A DNA stretch of 64,000 nucleotides from JALOLV01 sp046295175 (GTDB taxonomy: Bacteria > Bacteroidota > Bacteroidia > Cytophagales > Spirosomataceae), in assembly GCA_046295175.1 (NCBI GenBank), contig JBKBNY010000001.1, forward strand, positions 1,345,460 through 1,409,459, in the 5' to 3' direction. Shown here piece after piece: positions 8,325 through 17,075 of this stretch. Every line of letters begins with the position of its first letter. Within the stretch, counting starts at the first letter, position 1. The position numbers were made by a program, and so were the translations under genes. Under the pieces are notes generated by a model. The model was not told the origin of the DNA. It searched no databases and saw only the letters and a program-made list of their open reading frames with translations.

Positions 8325-10172
8325 ATGAAAAAACTATTTACTTTAATCACTATTCTCTCTTTGGGTTTCGGCTCATCTGCCCAAAAACAAGTACCTAAAA
8401 TGACGCTGGCTTCGCTGCTGGACTCGATTCGGCAGGTTATCAAAAAAGAGCATATTGTAGGAGCAATGGTGGGTATCACGACCCGCGATTCGGTTATTTT
8501 TTCGGGAGGATTTGGCTACGCCGATTTAGAAAAAAAACGAATAGTCGATAGCCAAACGCTTTTCAGAATGGGTTCAAACACCAAAATGATTGTCGGATTG
8601 GCGATTCTGAAACTACAAGAACAAGGCAAAATCAATATCTACGACGATGTAAAGAAGATTGCTCCCGAAATACAATTTGAGAACAAATGGGAGGCTACAA
8701 GTCCGCTAAAAGTTGTGCATTTGCTCGAACACACATCGGGTTTCGACGATATGAAACTCAATGCTATGTACACATTAGACAAAATCGACAAGTTTGATTT
8801 ACGGACTTGTAATCAGGCCTCGTTGGTTTGTCGCTGGCGGCCAGGCGAACGCTACGCTTATTGTAATCCGAATTATAATCTTTTAGGGTATTTAATCGAA
8901 AAAATCACCCAACAACCTTATAATCAATACCTTACAAAAAACATTTTAGAGCCTTTGAGGATGTCTGGCTCAAATTTTAATCTGTACAGCCAAAACCCAC
9001 ACGATACAAAAGAATACGTTTACCGAAACGGTAAAATCTCGCTCGTGCCTTCGGTAACGCTCATCGGTGGGCCACAAGGTGCGTTGTGGTCGAGTGCCGA
9101 CGATATGATAAAACTTTTGCAGATGTACCTCCGCAACGGTCAACCGATTATTTCGGCAAATTCGCTCAACGAAATGGAGACCCCACATAGTAGTTTAGGA
9201 GCCAAAGCAGGACTCAAAAGTGGCTATGGTTTGGGCAATTTTTATACACATTTCTTCAATAAAGTAGGGATGCGTGGCCATAATGGACTTACTGGAACCT
9301 GCTTTTCGACTTGTATCTACAATCGTGAGGCGGGTTTTGGCTACACAATCGCATCGAATAGCAATTATGGCGGCAGCAAGATTGAGGAATTAATTCACAC
9401 TTTTTTGGAGCAAAACCTACCTAAAAAACAACTGAGTTTTCAGCCGCTCGACACCAAGGCCATCGAGCCTTATCTTGGTTTTTATCAGTTTAATAGTTCT
9501 CGCAATGAGGTCGCCACTTTATTGGATAAATTCTCAAACGGACAAAAAATCTATATCGAGAACGGTATTCTATATATGCAAGGTATATTTGGCGATAAGG
9601 TCAAATTAAATCAGATTGCCCCGATGATTTTTGTCAGAGACGGCATGAATACTCCGACTATTGCTTTTACAAAAAATGCCGACAGAAATAACGTTTTGAC
9701 AATGGCAGGGGTATATTTTGAGCAAAGTTCATCAGCATGGGCGTGGTTTTGGCGAATTGGACTGACGTTTATGGTAGTTTTGATTATTGTTTCGGGAGTT
9801 GTTGCCATTATCGAATTGATTGGGGCATTTATGGGCAAAGTAAAATGGAAGCAAGTTCCTTTGCGATTTTTACCAATTACTTCGCTGATTCTTTTCGGAT
9901 TATCGGCCACGACCCTGACCGAAAAACAGCAGTTTAGCTACTTACTTTATGTTTTTAGAGAGGTAAATGCCGAAACAATTTTGATTTTTATAGGTTCTAC
10001 TTTCATCGGTATTGCGGGGCCAATCTGCTTGTATTTAGCCATAAAATCGTTTTTAGCAAACAAAAACCGCTGGATAGATTGGTACTGGTTTATTACGTAT
10101 TCGTCGGTTTTCTTTTTGGCAGTTTTGCTTTTTAGATACGGAATGATAGGTTTAAGAACTTGGGCAATGTAA
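8325..10172 (+). CDS. serine hydrolase (class C beta-lactamase-like) with C-terminal membrane domain
   Basis: A 615-residue protein: signal peptide (MKKLFTLITILSLGFGSSAQ), then a beta-lactamase/D-aminopeptidase-type domain with SNTK at 84-87 (SxxK), YCN at 179-181 (YxN) and a GHNGLTG block in place of KTG. After about residue 465 come four hydrophobic spans (WFWRIGLTFMVVLIIVSG, LPITSLILFGL, ILIFIGSTFIGIAGPICLYL, SSVFFLAVLLFRYG). The catalytic half should therefore face the periplasm from the inner membrane. Substrate may be peptidoglycan peptides, esters or D-amino acid peptides; I cannot tell which. It is 37 bases upstream of the gamma-glutamyltransferase, likely one transcript. Confidence 0.82.
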   Translation: MKKLFTLITILSLGFGSSAQKQVPKMTLASLLDSIRQVIKKEHIVGAMVGITTRDSVIFSGGFGYADLEKKRIVDSQTLFRMGSNTKMIVGLAILKLQEQGKINIYDDVKKIAPEIQFENKWEATSPLKVVHLLEHTSGFDDMKLNAMYTLDKIDKFDLRTCNQASLVCRWRPGERYAYCNPNYNLLGYLIEKITQQPYNQYLTKNILEPLRMSGSNFNLYSQNPHDTKEYVYRNGKISLVPSVTLIGGPQGALWSSADDMIKLLQMYLRNGQPIISANSLNEMETPHSSLGAKAGLKSGYGLGNFYTHFFNKVGMRGHNGLTGTCFSTCIYNREAGFGYTIASNSNYGGSKIEELIHTFLEQNLPKKQLSFQPLDTKAIEPYLGFYQFNSSRNEVATLLDKFSNGQKIYIENGILYMQGIFGDKVKLNQIAPMIFVRDGMNTPTIAFTKNADRNNVLTMAGVYFEQSSSAWAWFWRIGLTFMVVLIIVSGVVAIIELIGAFMGKVKWKQVPLRFLPITSLILFGLSATTLTEKQQFSYLLYVFREVNAETILIFIGSTFIGIAGPICLYLAIKSFLANKNRWIDWYWFITYSSVFFLAVLLFRYGMIGLRTWAM

Positions 10173-10209
10173 ATTTGAAAAATATATCCAACCCTAACTC
10201 ATCAATCAA

Positions 10210-11904
10210 ATGAAAAAAAACACCCTTTTACTTTTATCGTTTTTTGTTTCATACGTTGCGTTTTCGCAAGACCGTCTCACTGGCAAAACTTGGGCAACTC
10301 GTAGCGAGGTAATCGCCCAAAATGGCATGGTTTGTACCTCGCATCCTTTGAGTACACAAGCCGCAATCGAGGTCCTTCGGGCGGGTGGAAACGCCATTGA
10401 CGCCGCCATTGCGGCCAATGCCATGGAAGGCGTCGTTGAGCCACACGTAAACGGAATCGGTGGTGATATTTACGCCATCGTTTGGGATGCCAAAACCAAA
10501 AAATTGTATGGATTAAACGGCTCAGGGCGTTCGCCGTATTCGTTGACTTTGGATGAATTCAAAAAGCGTGGTTTAAAGCACATTCCGGCTTTGGGGCCGT
10601 TGCCTGTGAGTGTTCCGGGCTGTGTTGATGGCTGGTTTGAATTACACAAAAAATTTGGCTCGATGCCGATGGAGCGAGTTCTCAGCCATGCGATTGGCTA
10701 CGCACGCAATGGTTTTCCGGTACACGACGAATTGGCGTACTCGCTGACCAACGTGCCACGTCTTTATGGGCAATTCCCAAATGTCAAAGAACACTATTAT
10801 CCAAACGGAAGTGTACCAAAAAAAGGAGATATTTTCAAGAATCCGAATCTGGCGAATACATTAGAGAAAATTGCCAAAGGTGGTCGTGATGCCTTCTACA
10901 AAGGCGATATTGCTCGTACAATTGACGAATTTTTCAAGAAAAACGGTGGTTTTTTGAGCTATAAAGACCTTGCCGACCATACCAGTACTTGGGTTGAGCC
11001 AGTCTCGACCAATTACCGTGGCTATGATGTTTGGGAATTGCCACCCAACGGTCAGGGCATTGCGGTTTTGCAAATGCTCAATATCTTAGAAGGCTACGAT
11101 TTCTCAAAAATACCGTTTGGAAGCACCGAACATGTGCATTTATTTACCGAAGCTAAGAAATTGGTTTTTGAAGACCGTGCCAAGTACTATGCCGATATGG
11201 ATTTTGCGAAGATTCCTGTAAAAACCCTTATCTCGAAAGAGTACGGTGCCGAAAGACGTAAACTGATAAACCCTGACCGTGCGGCAAGCCGAGTTGATGC
11301 AGGAAACCCTGCATTGAAAGATGGCGATACGATTTACCTAACCGTCGCCGATAAAGACGGCAATATGGTATCGTTGATTCAGAGCAATTATCGTGGATTT
11401 GGCTCGGGAATGCTACCCGACGGACTCGGTTTTATGCTGCAAGACCGTGGCGAGTTGTACAGTCTCGAAGAAGGACAAAATAATACGTATGCACCGCATA
11501 AACGTCCGTTCCATACAATCATTCCAGCATTTATGACCAAAGACGGCAAACCAGTAATGAGTTTTGGTGTAATGGGAGGAGCTTTTCAGCCGATGGGTCA
11601 CGTACAAATCGTGATGGATGTCGTTGATTTTGGGATGAATATCCAAGAAGCGGGAGATGCTCCACGCCTCAATCACGAGGGTTCGAGTGAGCCTACTGGC
11701 GAAAAAATGACGGATTCGGGCATGATTACGATGGAGAGCGGGATTCCGTACGAAACCATCAGAGGACTCATGCAAAAAGGTCACAAAGTAGGCTATGCCA
11801 TGAATGTTTACGGTGGCTACCAGTGTATCAGATACGACGCCGAACGAAAAGTTTATTTTGGGGCATCTGAATCTCGAAAAGATGGGCAATCAGCTGGTTA
11901 TTAG
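10210..11904 (+). CDS. gamma-glutamyltransferase family protein
   Basis: A 564-residue exported Ntn-hydrolase precursor that should transfer or hydrolyse gamma-glutamyl groups, as from glutathione, in the periplasm. Signal peptide MKKNTLLLLSFFVSYVAFSQ. The large-subunit start block HPLSTQAAIEVLRAGGNAID and NGIGGD are typical. The autoprocessing/nucleophile site is GDTIYLTVADKDGN, with Thr374 as candidate nucleophile; the usual TTH is replaced by TIY, which places it among divergent GGT-like proteins. The small-subunit glycine loop GVMGGAFQPMGH is intact. It ends four bases from the convergent SCO1-like gene without an obvious terminator. Confidence 0.85.
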   Translation: MKKNTLLLLSFFVSYVAFSQDRLTGKTWATRSEVIAQNGMVCTSHPLSTQAAIEVLRAGGNAIDAAIAANAMEGVVEPHVNGIGGDIYAIVWDAKTKKLYGLNGSGRSPYSLTLDEFKKRGLKHIPALGPLPVSVPGCVDGWFELHKKFGSMPMERVLSHAIGYARNGFPVHDELAYSLTNVPRLYGQFPNVKEHYYPNGSVPKKGDIFKNPNLANTLEKIAKGGRDAFYKGDIARTIDEFFKKNGGFLSYKDLADHTSTWVEPVSTNYRGYDVWELPPNGQGIAVLQMLNILEGYDFSKIPFGSTEHVHLFTEAKKLVFEDRAKYYADMDFAKIPVKTLISKEYGAERRKLINPDRAASRVDAGNPALKDGDTIYLTVADKDGNMVSLIQSNYRGFGSGMLPDGLGFMLQDRGELYSLEEGQNNTYAPHKRPFHTIIPAFMTKDGKPVMSFGVMGGAFQPMGHVQIVMDVVDFGMNIQEAGDAPRLNHEGSSEPTGEKMTDSGMITMESGIPYETIRGLMQKGHKVGYAMNVYGGYQCIRYDAERKVYFGASESRKDGQSAGY

Positions 11905-11908
11905 GCAG

Positions 11909-12559
11909 TTATCCTTCTTTTTTGAGTTGCTCAATGTCTTTTACTAATTGTTCGATTTCGAGCGGAAGCGTACCATTGTAGATACCTCTAATATGTAGGT
12001 TTTTATCAACTAAAATAAAGTTTTCGGTGTGCAAAAAGTCATTCTCACCTTTTTGTACACCGATATTTTCGTCGGCAAAGTAACTCTTTCGAGCAGTTTC
12101 ATAAATCTGCTTTTTGTTACCAGTTAGCAAATACCATTGATTATCGGGAATCTGATGCCCTTGGGCATATTCTTTCAAAACAGCCACACTGTCTCGTTCG
12201 GGCGTAACACTATACGATGCAAAAAGAACGCTCTTATCATCTTTGAATGCTTTTTGCACTTCTTTCATACCACTCATCAAACGAGGGCAAAGGCTCGGGC
12301 AAATCGTAAAGAAGCAGTTCATCACATGAATCTTGCCTTTGAAAGTTTCGGGCGTAACTTTTTGATTATTTTGATTCAGAAATTCAAAATGTGCAATTGT
12401 GTGTAAGGTATCTATCTGCGTTGTTTCTGTGAGCCAAAGTGGAGTAAAGTCAGCCGTGTGGAAATAAGGCAAATGAGATGTCATAACGTTGTTTGGCTTA
12501 TTCGAGTTACACCCTGAAATCGAAAGAAAAACATATATAAAAGTTATTAATTTTCTCAT
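11909..12559 (-). CDS. SCO1/SenC-family copper-binding lipoprotein
   Basis: A 216-residue thioredoxin-fold protein. The N-terminus MRKLITFIYVFLSISGC ends in a lipobox with Cys17, so it is probably a periplasm-facing lipoprotein. The copper site is complete: Cys87 and Cys91 in FFTICPSLCP, and His177 in FLHTENF. SCO proteins deliver copper to the CuA centre of cytochrome oxidase or act as thiol-disulfide reductases. It is the last gene of a minus-strand run with a di-heme peroxidase, a MORN lipoprotein and an YHYH lipoprotein, all spaced by 20 bases or less, which suggests a shared envelope redox or metal function. Confidence 0.9.
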   Translation of the reverse strand: MRKLITFIYVFLSISGCNSNKPNNVMTSHLPYFHTADFTPLWLTETTQIDTLHTIAHFEFLNQNNQKVTPETFKGKIHVMNCFFTICPSLCPRLMSGMKEVQKAFKDDKSVLFASYSVTPERDSVAVLKEYAQGHQIPDNQWYLLTGNKKQIYETARKSYFADENIGVQKGENDFLHTENFILVDKNLHIRGIYNGTLPLEIEQLVKDIEQLKKEG

Positions 12560-12578
12560 AATAATATAGTTTTAGAAC

Positions 12579-13898
12579 TCAATTACAGCCTCCAATCTGA
12601 GCCTTGAAAACCGTACCCAATTTTACTTCATACGGGGGATTTATCTGTACATTTTTCCCCGCATCAATCGTAATATTGCTACTCGTTTGGTTCGTTCCGT
12701 TAGTTACCGTAATCGAATTGCTTGATTTATAAGTTCCTGAATTCGCCGTTCCGCTCATACCCAAATCTGCCATACAAGCCACGAACGGATTACTCCACCG
12801 CACCTCTGTTGCAAGCGTATTATCGGTAAGAGTTTTCAAGAAGGCAACCAAAGCAGCTTTTTGGGTTACCGTAAAATTTAACCGAATCGGATTTCCGTTG
12901 GGGCTTCTCAGGCGATTGGCTAAATTGGGATGTGCTTGCACACCGCTGTTATAATGCTCAACCACTTGCTCTAATGTACCGAATCGCCCATCGTGCATAT
13001 AAGGGGCTGTCATTTCGATATTTCTGATTGAAGGCGTTTTGAATCTACCACCACCTGCACCTTGGTCGGCACTTGTGTTGAGGTCAAGCCCATTGTTTTG
13101 AGCTCCGATTCCAGCAAATGCCTCCGAACTATGGCATCCTGCACAACCGCCACCACCGTTGGGGGGTGGAGCAAAAAATAGTTGTTTTCCTAAATTTTCT
13201 TCGGTCGTAAAATTAGGAAAATCTAAGTTTGGTCGGTTTACCTGAGCCCTCCCGACATCATATTTACTCTGATAACTCTCAATGCTTCTTACAAACTGAG
13301 CCAATGCCTTCGAGATTCTATCGGTTGTTATAGTATTATCGCCAAAAGTATTGATAAACAGCTGATTATAATACGATTGTTCGCTGACTCTTTCAGTAAT
13401 CTGAGACAAAGTCAAGCCCATTTCGGTCGCATTTTGTATGGGTTGTAGTACTTGTTCTTCCAGAGTTGCGGCCCGTTCATCCCAAAAGAATCTTCCGTTC
13501 TGATAATATTTCGCATCTGTCAATGACATCGAATGTCGGTCGGTCAATCCACCTAAAAAACCTATACTTTTTACATTTGAATCCGAAAATCCTTTGGATT
13601 GTTGATGACAAGAACCACAAGAAACCGTTCGATTCAAACTTAAATTTTTATCATAAAAAAGGACTCGACCGAGCGTTGCTCCATCGTTTGTAATTGGGTT
13701 GTCGGGTGGTGTATTGATAAAAGGCGTTACAGAAGTTGGCGGACCAACGGGCGGGTTGGTTGTAAAATAGCTTGGTAACGTGATGATATAATTGTAGGGT
13801 GTTACTGGCAAATTCAGATAATCGGCAACGGTGAGCTGTCGGGCAGAGGTAAAGACAAAAAATAAGACTGATACAACAGCAAGTATCTTAGTTTTCAT
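12579..13898 (-). CDS. di-heme cytochrome c peroxidase (MauG/CCP family)
   Basis: A 439-residue periplasmic protein. The start at 13898 gives a signal peptide (MKTKILAVVSVLFFVFTSARQ); an ATG five codons upstream is less fitting. Two c-type heme sites are present: CGSCH at 94-98 and CAGCH at 252-256, and APYMHDGRFGTLEQVVEHY is the typical CCP distal segment. Such proteins reduce hydrogen peroxide with electrons from small cytochromes or carry out MauG-like oxidations. A C-terminal extension (after about residue 370) with a beta-rich SNITIDAGKNVQINP stretch resembles a small adhesive or sorting-like module. Neighbours are SCO1-like and MORN-repeat lipoproteins. Confidence 0.9.
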   Translation of the reverse strand: MKTKILAVVSVLFFVFTSARQLTVADYLNLPVTPYNYIITLPSYFTTNPPVGPPTSVTPFINTPPDNPITNDGATLGRVLFYDKNLSLNRTVSCGSCHQQSKGFSDSNVKSIGFLGGLTDRHSMSLTDAKYYQNGRFFWDERAATLEEQVLQPIQNATEMGLTLSQITERVSEQSYYNQLFINTFGDNTITTDRISKALAQFVRSIESYQSKYDVGRAQVNRPNLDFPNFTTEENLGKQLFFAPPPNGGGGCAGCHSSEAFAGIGAQNNGLDLNTSADQGAGGGRFKTPSIRNIEMTAPYMHDGRFGTLEQVVEHYNSGVQAHPNLANRLRSPNGNPIRLNFTVTQKAALVAFLKTLTDNTLATEVRWSNPFVACMADLGMSGTANSGTYKSSNSITVTNGTNQTSSNITIDAGKNVQINPPYEVKLGTVFKAQIGGCN

Positions 13899-13916
13899 GT
13901 TTAGGTAGGTCAAAAA

Positions 13917-14513
13917 TTATATACTTTTATTCTCAATATTCACACCACTCTGTTTCTTCTCATTTTTGCCCATACAGCCTTTTGCACCATAAAAACCGTA
14001 TCGGCGGCCATTTTTCATGACATAATTAGACTTCACTTTTCCATCTTCAAACCACATTTGTTGGCTTCCTTCGGGTTGGCCTTGGTCATCGAAATGAAAA
14101 GAGGTAAACACCCGACCGCTCGGATACCATTCTTGGTGATGGCCAACAGGGATGTCTGTTTTAAAATGGTACTCAAAACGTTTTTGTCCGTTTTCCCACC
14201 AGCCCGTGTGTTTAGCCTCTTTTCTGTTTTCGTGATAAAATCTTTGCTCGGCAAGTTGCCCGTTCAGAAACCAACGGTTGCTTTCGCCTTCTTGTTTTCC
14301 GTTGAGATACCCTTCTTTAAAAATCAATTTTCCTGCTTGTTTCTCAGTCAAAAAGCCCGAAAATGATTGATTCTGATAGTAAATAATGCCATCTTTATTT
14401 ACTATGTTTTTATCAGAAACTTCTACCAAAACATTCGGTATTGATATAGAAGCGAAATCATTTTGTGGTTTATTACAGCCCACAAGCAGGAAAATCAGTA
14501 ATAGGTATCTCAT
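13917..14513 (-). CDS. MORN-repeat lipoprotein (YwqK-like)
   Basis: A 198-residue protein with a lipoprotein signal (MRYLLLIFLLVGC, Cys13). The body is a series of about five beta-hairpin MORN-type repeats with the pattern G-x-W/Y-x(2)-NGQ: LNGKQEGESNRWFLNGQL, HTGWWENGQKRFEYHF, VGHHQEWYPSGRVFTSFHF and SQQMWFEDGKVKSNYVM. Such repeats are often named YwqK-family antitoxin by similarity, but no toxin partner is nearby and export argues against that function. It more likely serves as a surface or periplasmic scaffold. It lies 6 bases after the YHYH gene and 18 before the peroxidase start. Confidence 0.75.
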   Translation of the reverse strand: MRYLLLIFLLVGCNKPQNDFASISIPNVLVEVSDKNIVNKDGIIYYQNQSFSGFLTEKQAGKLIFKEGYLNGKQEGESNRWFLNGQLAEQRFYHENRKEAKHTGWWENGQKRFEYHFKTDIPVGHHQEWYPSGRVFTSFHFDDQGQPEGSQQMWFEDGKVKSNYVMKNGRRYGFYGAKGCMGKNEKKQSGVNIENKSI

Positions 14514-14519
14514 TGTAAA

Positions 14520-15344
14520 TTATTGAGTTACAGTTCCTTTTACTCCAAAATATCCACTTCCGTTGATGTATGGGTCGGCATCGGTAACGTGGTAGTGATA
14601 AATACCATTCGGAAATTCAGCAGTAGCATGGCTATGTCCGTGATATTTGTCTAAATCAGTATTTGAAACCGTTTTGCCATTCTCGGTCGGGCCATAAACT
14701 GGGAATCCGTCTAATAATAAACCTAAAAATGCAGTTTTTCCTTTTGCTTTCGTGATGGCCGTTGGCTCTACGTGATAATGATATTGTCCTTGTTGTTGCG
14801 GATGCCCATTGTATTGGTCGAATGAAAAAATTTCGTTCGTAAGCGGGGCATTCATCGCGGCATACTGATTAAAAAACGGAACTCCATTGATTGCCACACC
14901 AATCGGGCCGCCCGATGTAGCCGATTTAGTACTGGCTTCTTGTGGTTTAAGTGGAATCCTGAATGTTAGATTTTGTGATTTAATCACGTTCGGATTCTGA
15001 CTAAATTTTGCAGTGCCGTTGTAGGCTTCATAAAGACTCGACTCCCACGTTGTACCTTTAAAATACGGACTTTTGTGGTCTGGTACGCCATTGCTTTTGA
15101 TAACCAAATAATCACCATCGACAGAAACCGTTACGTTACTTCCAAATTTGGATTTTAGAATCGAAATATCTACCGATGAGCTGCTACTTCCAGTAGTAGT
15201 TGTGGTAGTCGTTGTTGTATTACCCAAATTATTTGTGGTAGTGGTAGAAGTCGTTGTACTTGGCTCAAGATTCGAGGCCGATTTATCGCAGGCTGTAATT
15301 GTAAGAATCGACAAAGCAATTACAAAAAAAGCATTTTTTCTCAT
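14520..15344 (-). CDS. YHYH-domain lipoprotein with poly-Thr linker
   Basis: A 274-residue protein with a lipoprotein signal (MRKNAFFVIALSILTITAC, Cys19), then a low-complexity Thr/Ser linker of roughly 30 residues that should hold the domain away from the membrane. The folded part has two YHYH motifs (GQYHYHVEP and GIYHYHVTD) plus LLLDGFPVYGP and HGHSHATAEFPNG, as in YHYH domain proteins. The repeated histidines suggest metal binding. It heads the minus-strand run YHYH, MORN, cytochrome c peroxidase, SCO1. The function of the family is not established; a copper or heme related job is inference from neighbours. Confidence 0.8.
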   Translation of the reverse strand: MRKNAFFVIALSILTITACDKSASNLEPSTTTSTTTTNNLGNTTTTTTTTTGSSSSSVDISILKSKFGSNVTVSVDGDYLVIKSNGVPDHKSPYFKGTTWESSLYEAYNGTAKFSQNPNVIKSQNLTFRIPLKPQEASTKSATSGGPIGVAINGVPFFNQYAAMNAPLTNEIFSFDQYNGHPQQQGQYHYHVEPTAITKAKGKTAFLGLLLDGFPVYGPTENGKTVSNTDLDKYHGHSHATAEFPNGIYHYHVTDADPYINGSGYFGVKGTVTQ

Positions 15345-15522
15345 TTTAATTTTAGTTTAAAGGAGTTTAAGAAATGATTAGTTTGTAAAATTTTTGCCAT
15401 AATTACGTTCTTAATGTATTGATTTTAAAGGACTTGTACTAAAATTAAAAGCAATGTTGTTTTGAGTTCTGAATATTTAGATGCCATCTATTTTTAAAAC
15501 TTGCGGTTTTTTTTCATTTTTT

Positions 15523-16029
15523 TTATCGAGGTGGGCCTAACTCATCTGGATGTGGCGGTGGGCCTAATCCCTCACCCATACGAGGCGGAGGCGGCTGGGG
15601 TTTCGACATCTGAAAGGCAATCTCGTTTATCATGGTATCAAACTTCTTTTTCTGCTCGGGCGTACACATGGCATAGACAGCTTGCAGATGTTTGTAGGTC
15701 ATTACATTCACCTTGATATTTATCGACTCAATATCCGTCGAAATCTTCCAAAGTTCCTCATCGCTTAAATTCTTCGTAAATTGCTTCAAAAGGGCCTCTT
15801 TTTTGGTTTTTACGCTATCCCGAATCTCCTTTATTTTATCGAAATGCTCTCTACGCATCTGGCGATAACTCTCTATTTGCTCAGGAGTAAAGCTTAATTC
15901 TTTCTCCAAGAAAAATGGTTGCTGTTCTCTTCCACCCATTCTTGGCGATAACCACAACCACAGCATAATGCCAACATTCATTAGCACCAAACCGATTATG
16001 GCTATCCAAAGTGTTCGAAATTTGTTCAT
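15523..16029 (-). CDS. Spy/CpxP-like periplasmic sensor protein
   Basis: A 168-residue protein: one N-terminal membrane span (LWIAIIGLVLMNVGIMLWLWL), then a helical periplasmic domain with the heavy-metal-sensor/Spy pattern FTPEQIESYRQMRREHFDKI and CTPEQKKKFDTMINEIA (the LTPEQ-like motif appears twice), and a Pro-rich tail (PQPPPPRMGEG). Spy/CpxP relatives buffer envelope stress or sense metals. It is third in a run with an ECF sigma factor and a small anti-sigma-like protein, a common Bacteroidota trio. It is likely either a target or a co-sensor of that sigma factor. Confidence 0.78.
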   Translation of the reverse strand: MNKFRTLWIAIIGLVLMNVGIMLWLWLSPRMGGREQQPFFLEKELSFTPEQIESYRQMRREHFDKIKEIRDSVKTKKEALLKQFTKNLSDEELWKISTDIESINIKVNVMTYKHLQAVYAMCTPEQKKKFDTMINEIAFQMSKPQPPPPRMGEGLGPPPHPDELGPPR

Positions 16030-16061
16030 ATTTTTAACAACGAATGTCGGTTTAATTTTAC

Positions 16062-16352
16062 TTACTCGCTCAATCCATATTCTGACGCAAAACCTTCTAT
16101 TGATTGTTTCTCGGGTTGTTGGCTATTTTTTGAATAATTAATAACCGAAACCACATTTAGTATGATAATCAATGCTAATCCACTAAATACAAACGAAGGT
16201 TTCATCACCCATCGAAAACTCGGTGGTAGAGCCTCTTGAGCATTATCCATTCTTGCTTTCAATCGAGCATAAAAAAACGGATTGGGTTCGGCTCTTTCGA
16301 TTCCCTCCAAAGCCCCAAGTGCTTTCTCTATTTTATCATCCAAATTCTCCAT
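16062..16352 (-). CDS. small anti-sigma-factor-like membrane protein
   Basis: A 96-residue protein starting four bases after the ECF sigma factor stop. The N-terminal half is soluble and helical (LDDKIEKALGALEGIERAEP), followed by FYARLKARM and one membrane span near residues 52-68 (SFVFSGLALIIILNVVSVI), with a short periplasmic tail. This size and topology, with the position directly after the sigma gene, suit an anti-sigma factor that holds the sigma factor at the inner membrane. No zinc-binding HxxxCxxC motif is present, so it is not a classical ZAS protein. Confidence 0.65.
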   Translation of the reverse strand: MENLDDKIEKALGALEGIERAEPNPFFYARLKARMDNAQEALPPSFRWVMKPSFVFSGLALIIILNVVSVINYSKNSQQPEKQSIEGFASEYGLSE

Positions 16353-16356
16353 GACT

Positions 16357-16944
16357 TTATTCGTAATTCTTTTTGTAATAATCTCCCAAATATTTTCTAA
16401 GATTTGTTTTTGCTCTAAAAATCAATGATTCGACCGAACCCAACGAAGTCTGCATTACCTCCGAAATCTCCTGATAACTAAGCCCCTCAATATTGCACAG
16501 TGTAAACGCAACTTTCTGATTTTCAGGCAATTTATTTATCTCTCTAAACAGAATCTTTGCTTGTTCTTTGTTTTCGAGTTTTACTCCCGGATGTTCAAAA
16601 TCAACCGAATGATGCACTACCTCGTTATTGTCGCCAAATAAACTCGTCAAGAACGCAAAACGTTTTTGAGCATGGTGTTTTCGGTAATTTTCGAGGGCTT
16701 TTGTGGTAGCAATTCTGTAAATCCAAGTCGAAACCTTAGATTCTCCACGAAACCCCTGCACCGATTCATAAACCTCAATAAAGACCTCCTGCGAAACATC
16801 TTCTGCTTCTTGCATATCCTGCACGATACTCAACACCGTATTAAAAACCTTGCTTTGATAGGCCTCTACGAGGTACCTAAAAGCAGATTCTTTACGCTGT
16901 TGGAGTTCAGCTATCAGTAAAAAGTCATCCAATTGTTTTGCCAT
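16357..16944 (-). CDS. ECF-type RNA polymerase sigma factor
   Basis: A 195-residue sigma-70 family protein. Region 2 is seen as YLVEAYQSKVFNTVLSIV, then DMQEAEDVSQEVFIEVYESV with the core-binding DAEDVxQExF-type motif, and STWIYRIATTKALENYRKHH for promoter -10 contact. Region 4 has LPENQKVAFTLCNIEGLSYQ, then ISEVMQTSLGSVESLIFRAK as the helix-turn-helix for the -35. It heads the sigma/anti-sigma/Spy-like run and probably controls it; the YHYH-to-SCO1 run directly downstream could belong to the same regulon. No matching promoter pair could be shown by eye. Confidence 0.92.
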   Translation of the reverse strand: MAKQLDDFLLIAELQQRKESAFRYLVEAYQSKVFNTVLSIVQDMQEAEDVSQEVFIEVYESVQGFRGESKVSTWIYRIATTKALENYRKHHAQKRFAFLTSLFGDNNEVVHHSVDFEHPGVKLENKEQAKILFREINKLPENQKVAFTLCNIEGLSYQEISEVMQTSLGSVESLIFRAKTNLRKYLGDYYKKNYE

Positions 16945-17004
16945 CGAAAGTTTAGATGCAGTTAAACTCTAAAACTTGCGGAATATCTCAAAAAAAATAT
17001 CTTA

Positions 17005-17043
17005 AAAACAAAAAATCCCTTGAATCTTTCGACTCAAGGGATT
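17005..17043 (-). terminator. intrinsic terminator, copy 1 of a 39-nt identical pair
   Basis: Read on the minus strand, a perfect 10-bp stem (aatcccttga / tcaagggatt) with a 10-base loop is followed by a T tract broken by one G. It lies about 33 bases after the stop of the gene at 17076-18122. The whole 39 nt is identical to 18156-18194. Confidence 0.85.
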
Positions 17044-17075
17044 CCCATCCTAATTTATTACTATTACCCTACTTC

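Noticed and set aside
13917..14513. MORN protein as an antitoxin with a nearby toxin
   Set aside because: It has a lipoprotein signal and sits in a redox operon; no toxin-like gene is adjacent.
15180..15270. Val-rich plus-strand frame and a possible microsatellite
   Set aside because: It is the complement of the Thr-rich linker of the YHYH lipoprotein; codons are mixed ACT/ACC/ACA, so it is not a pure simple repeat.
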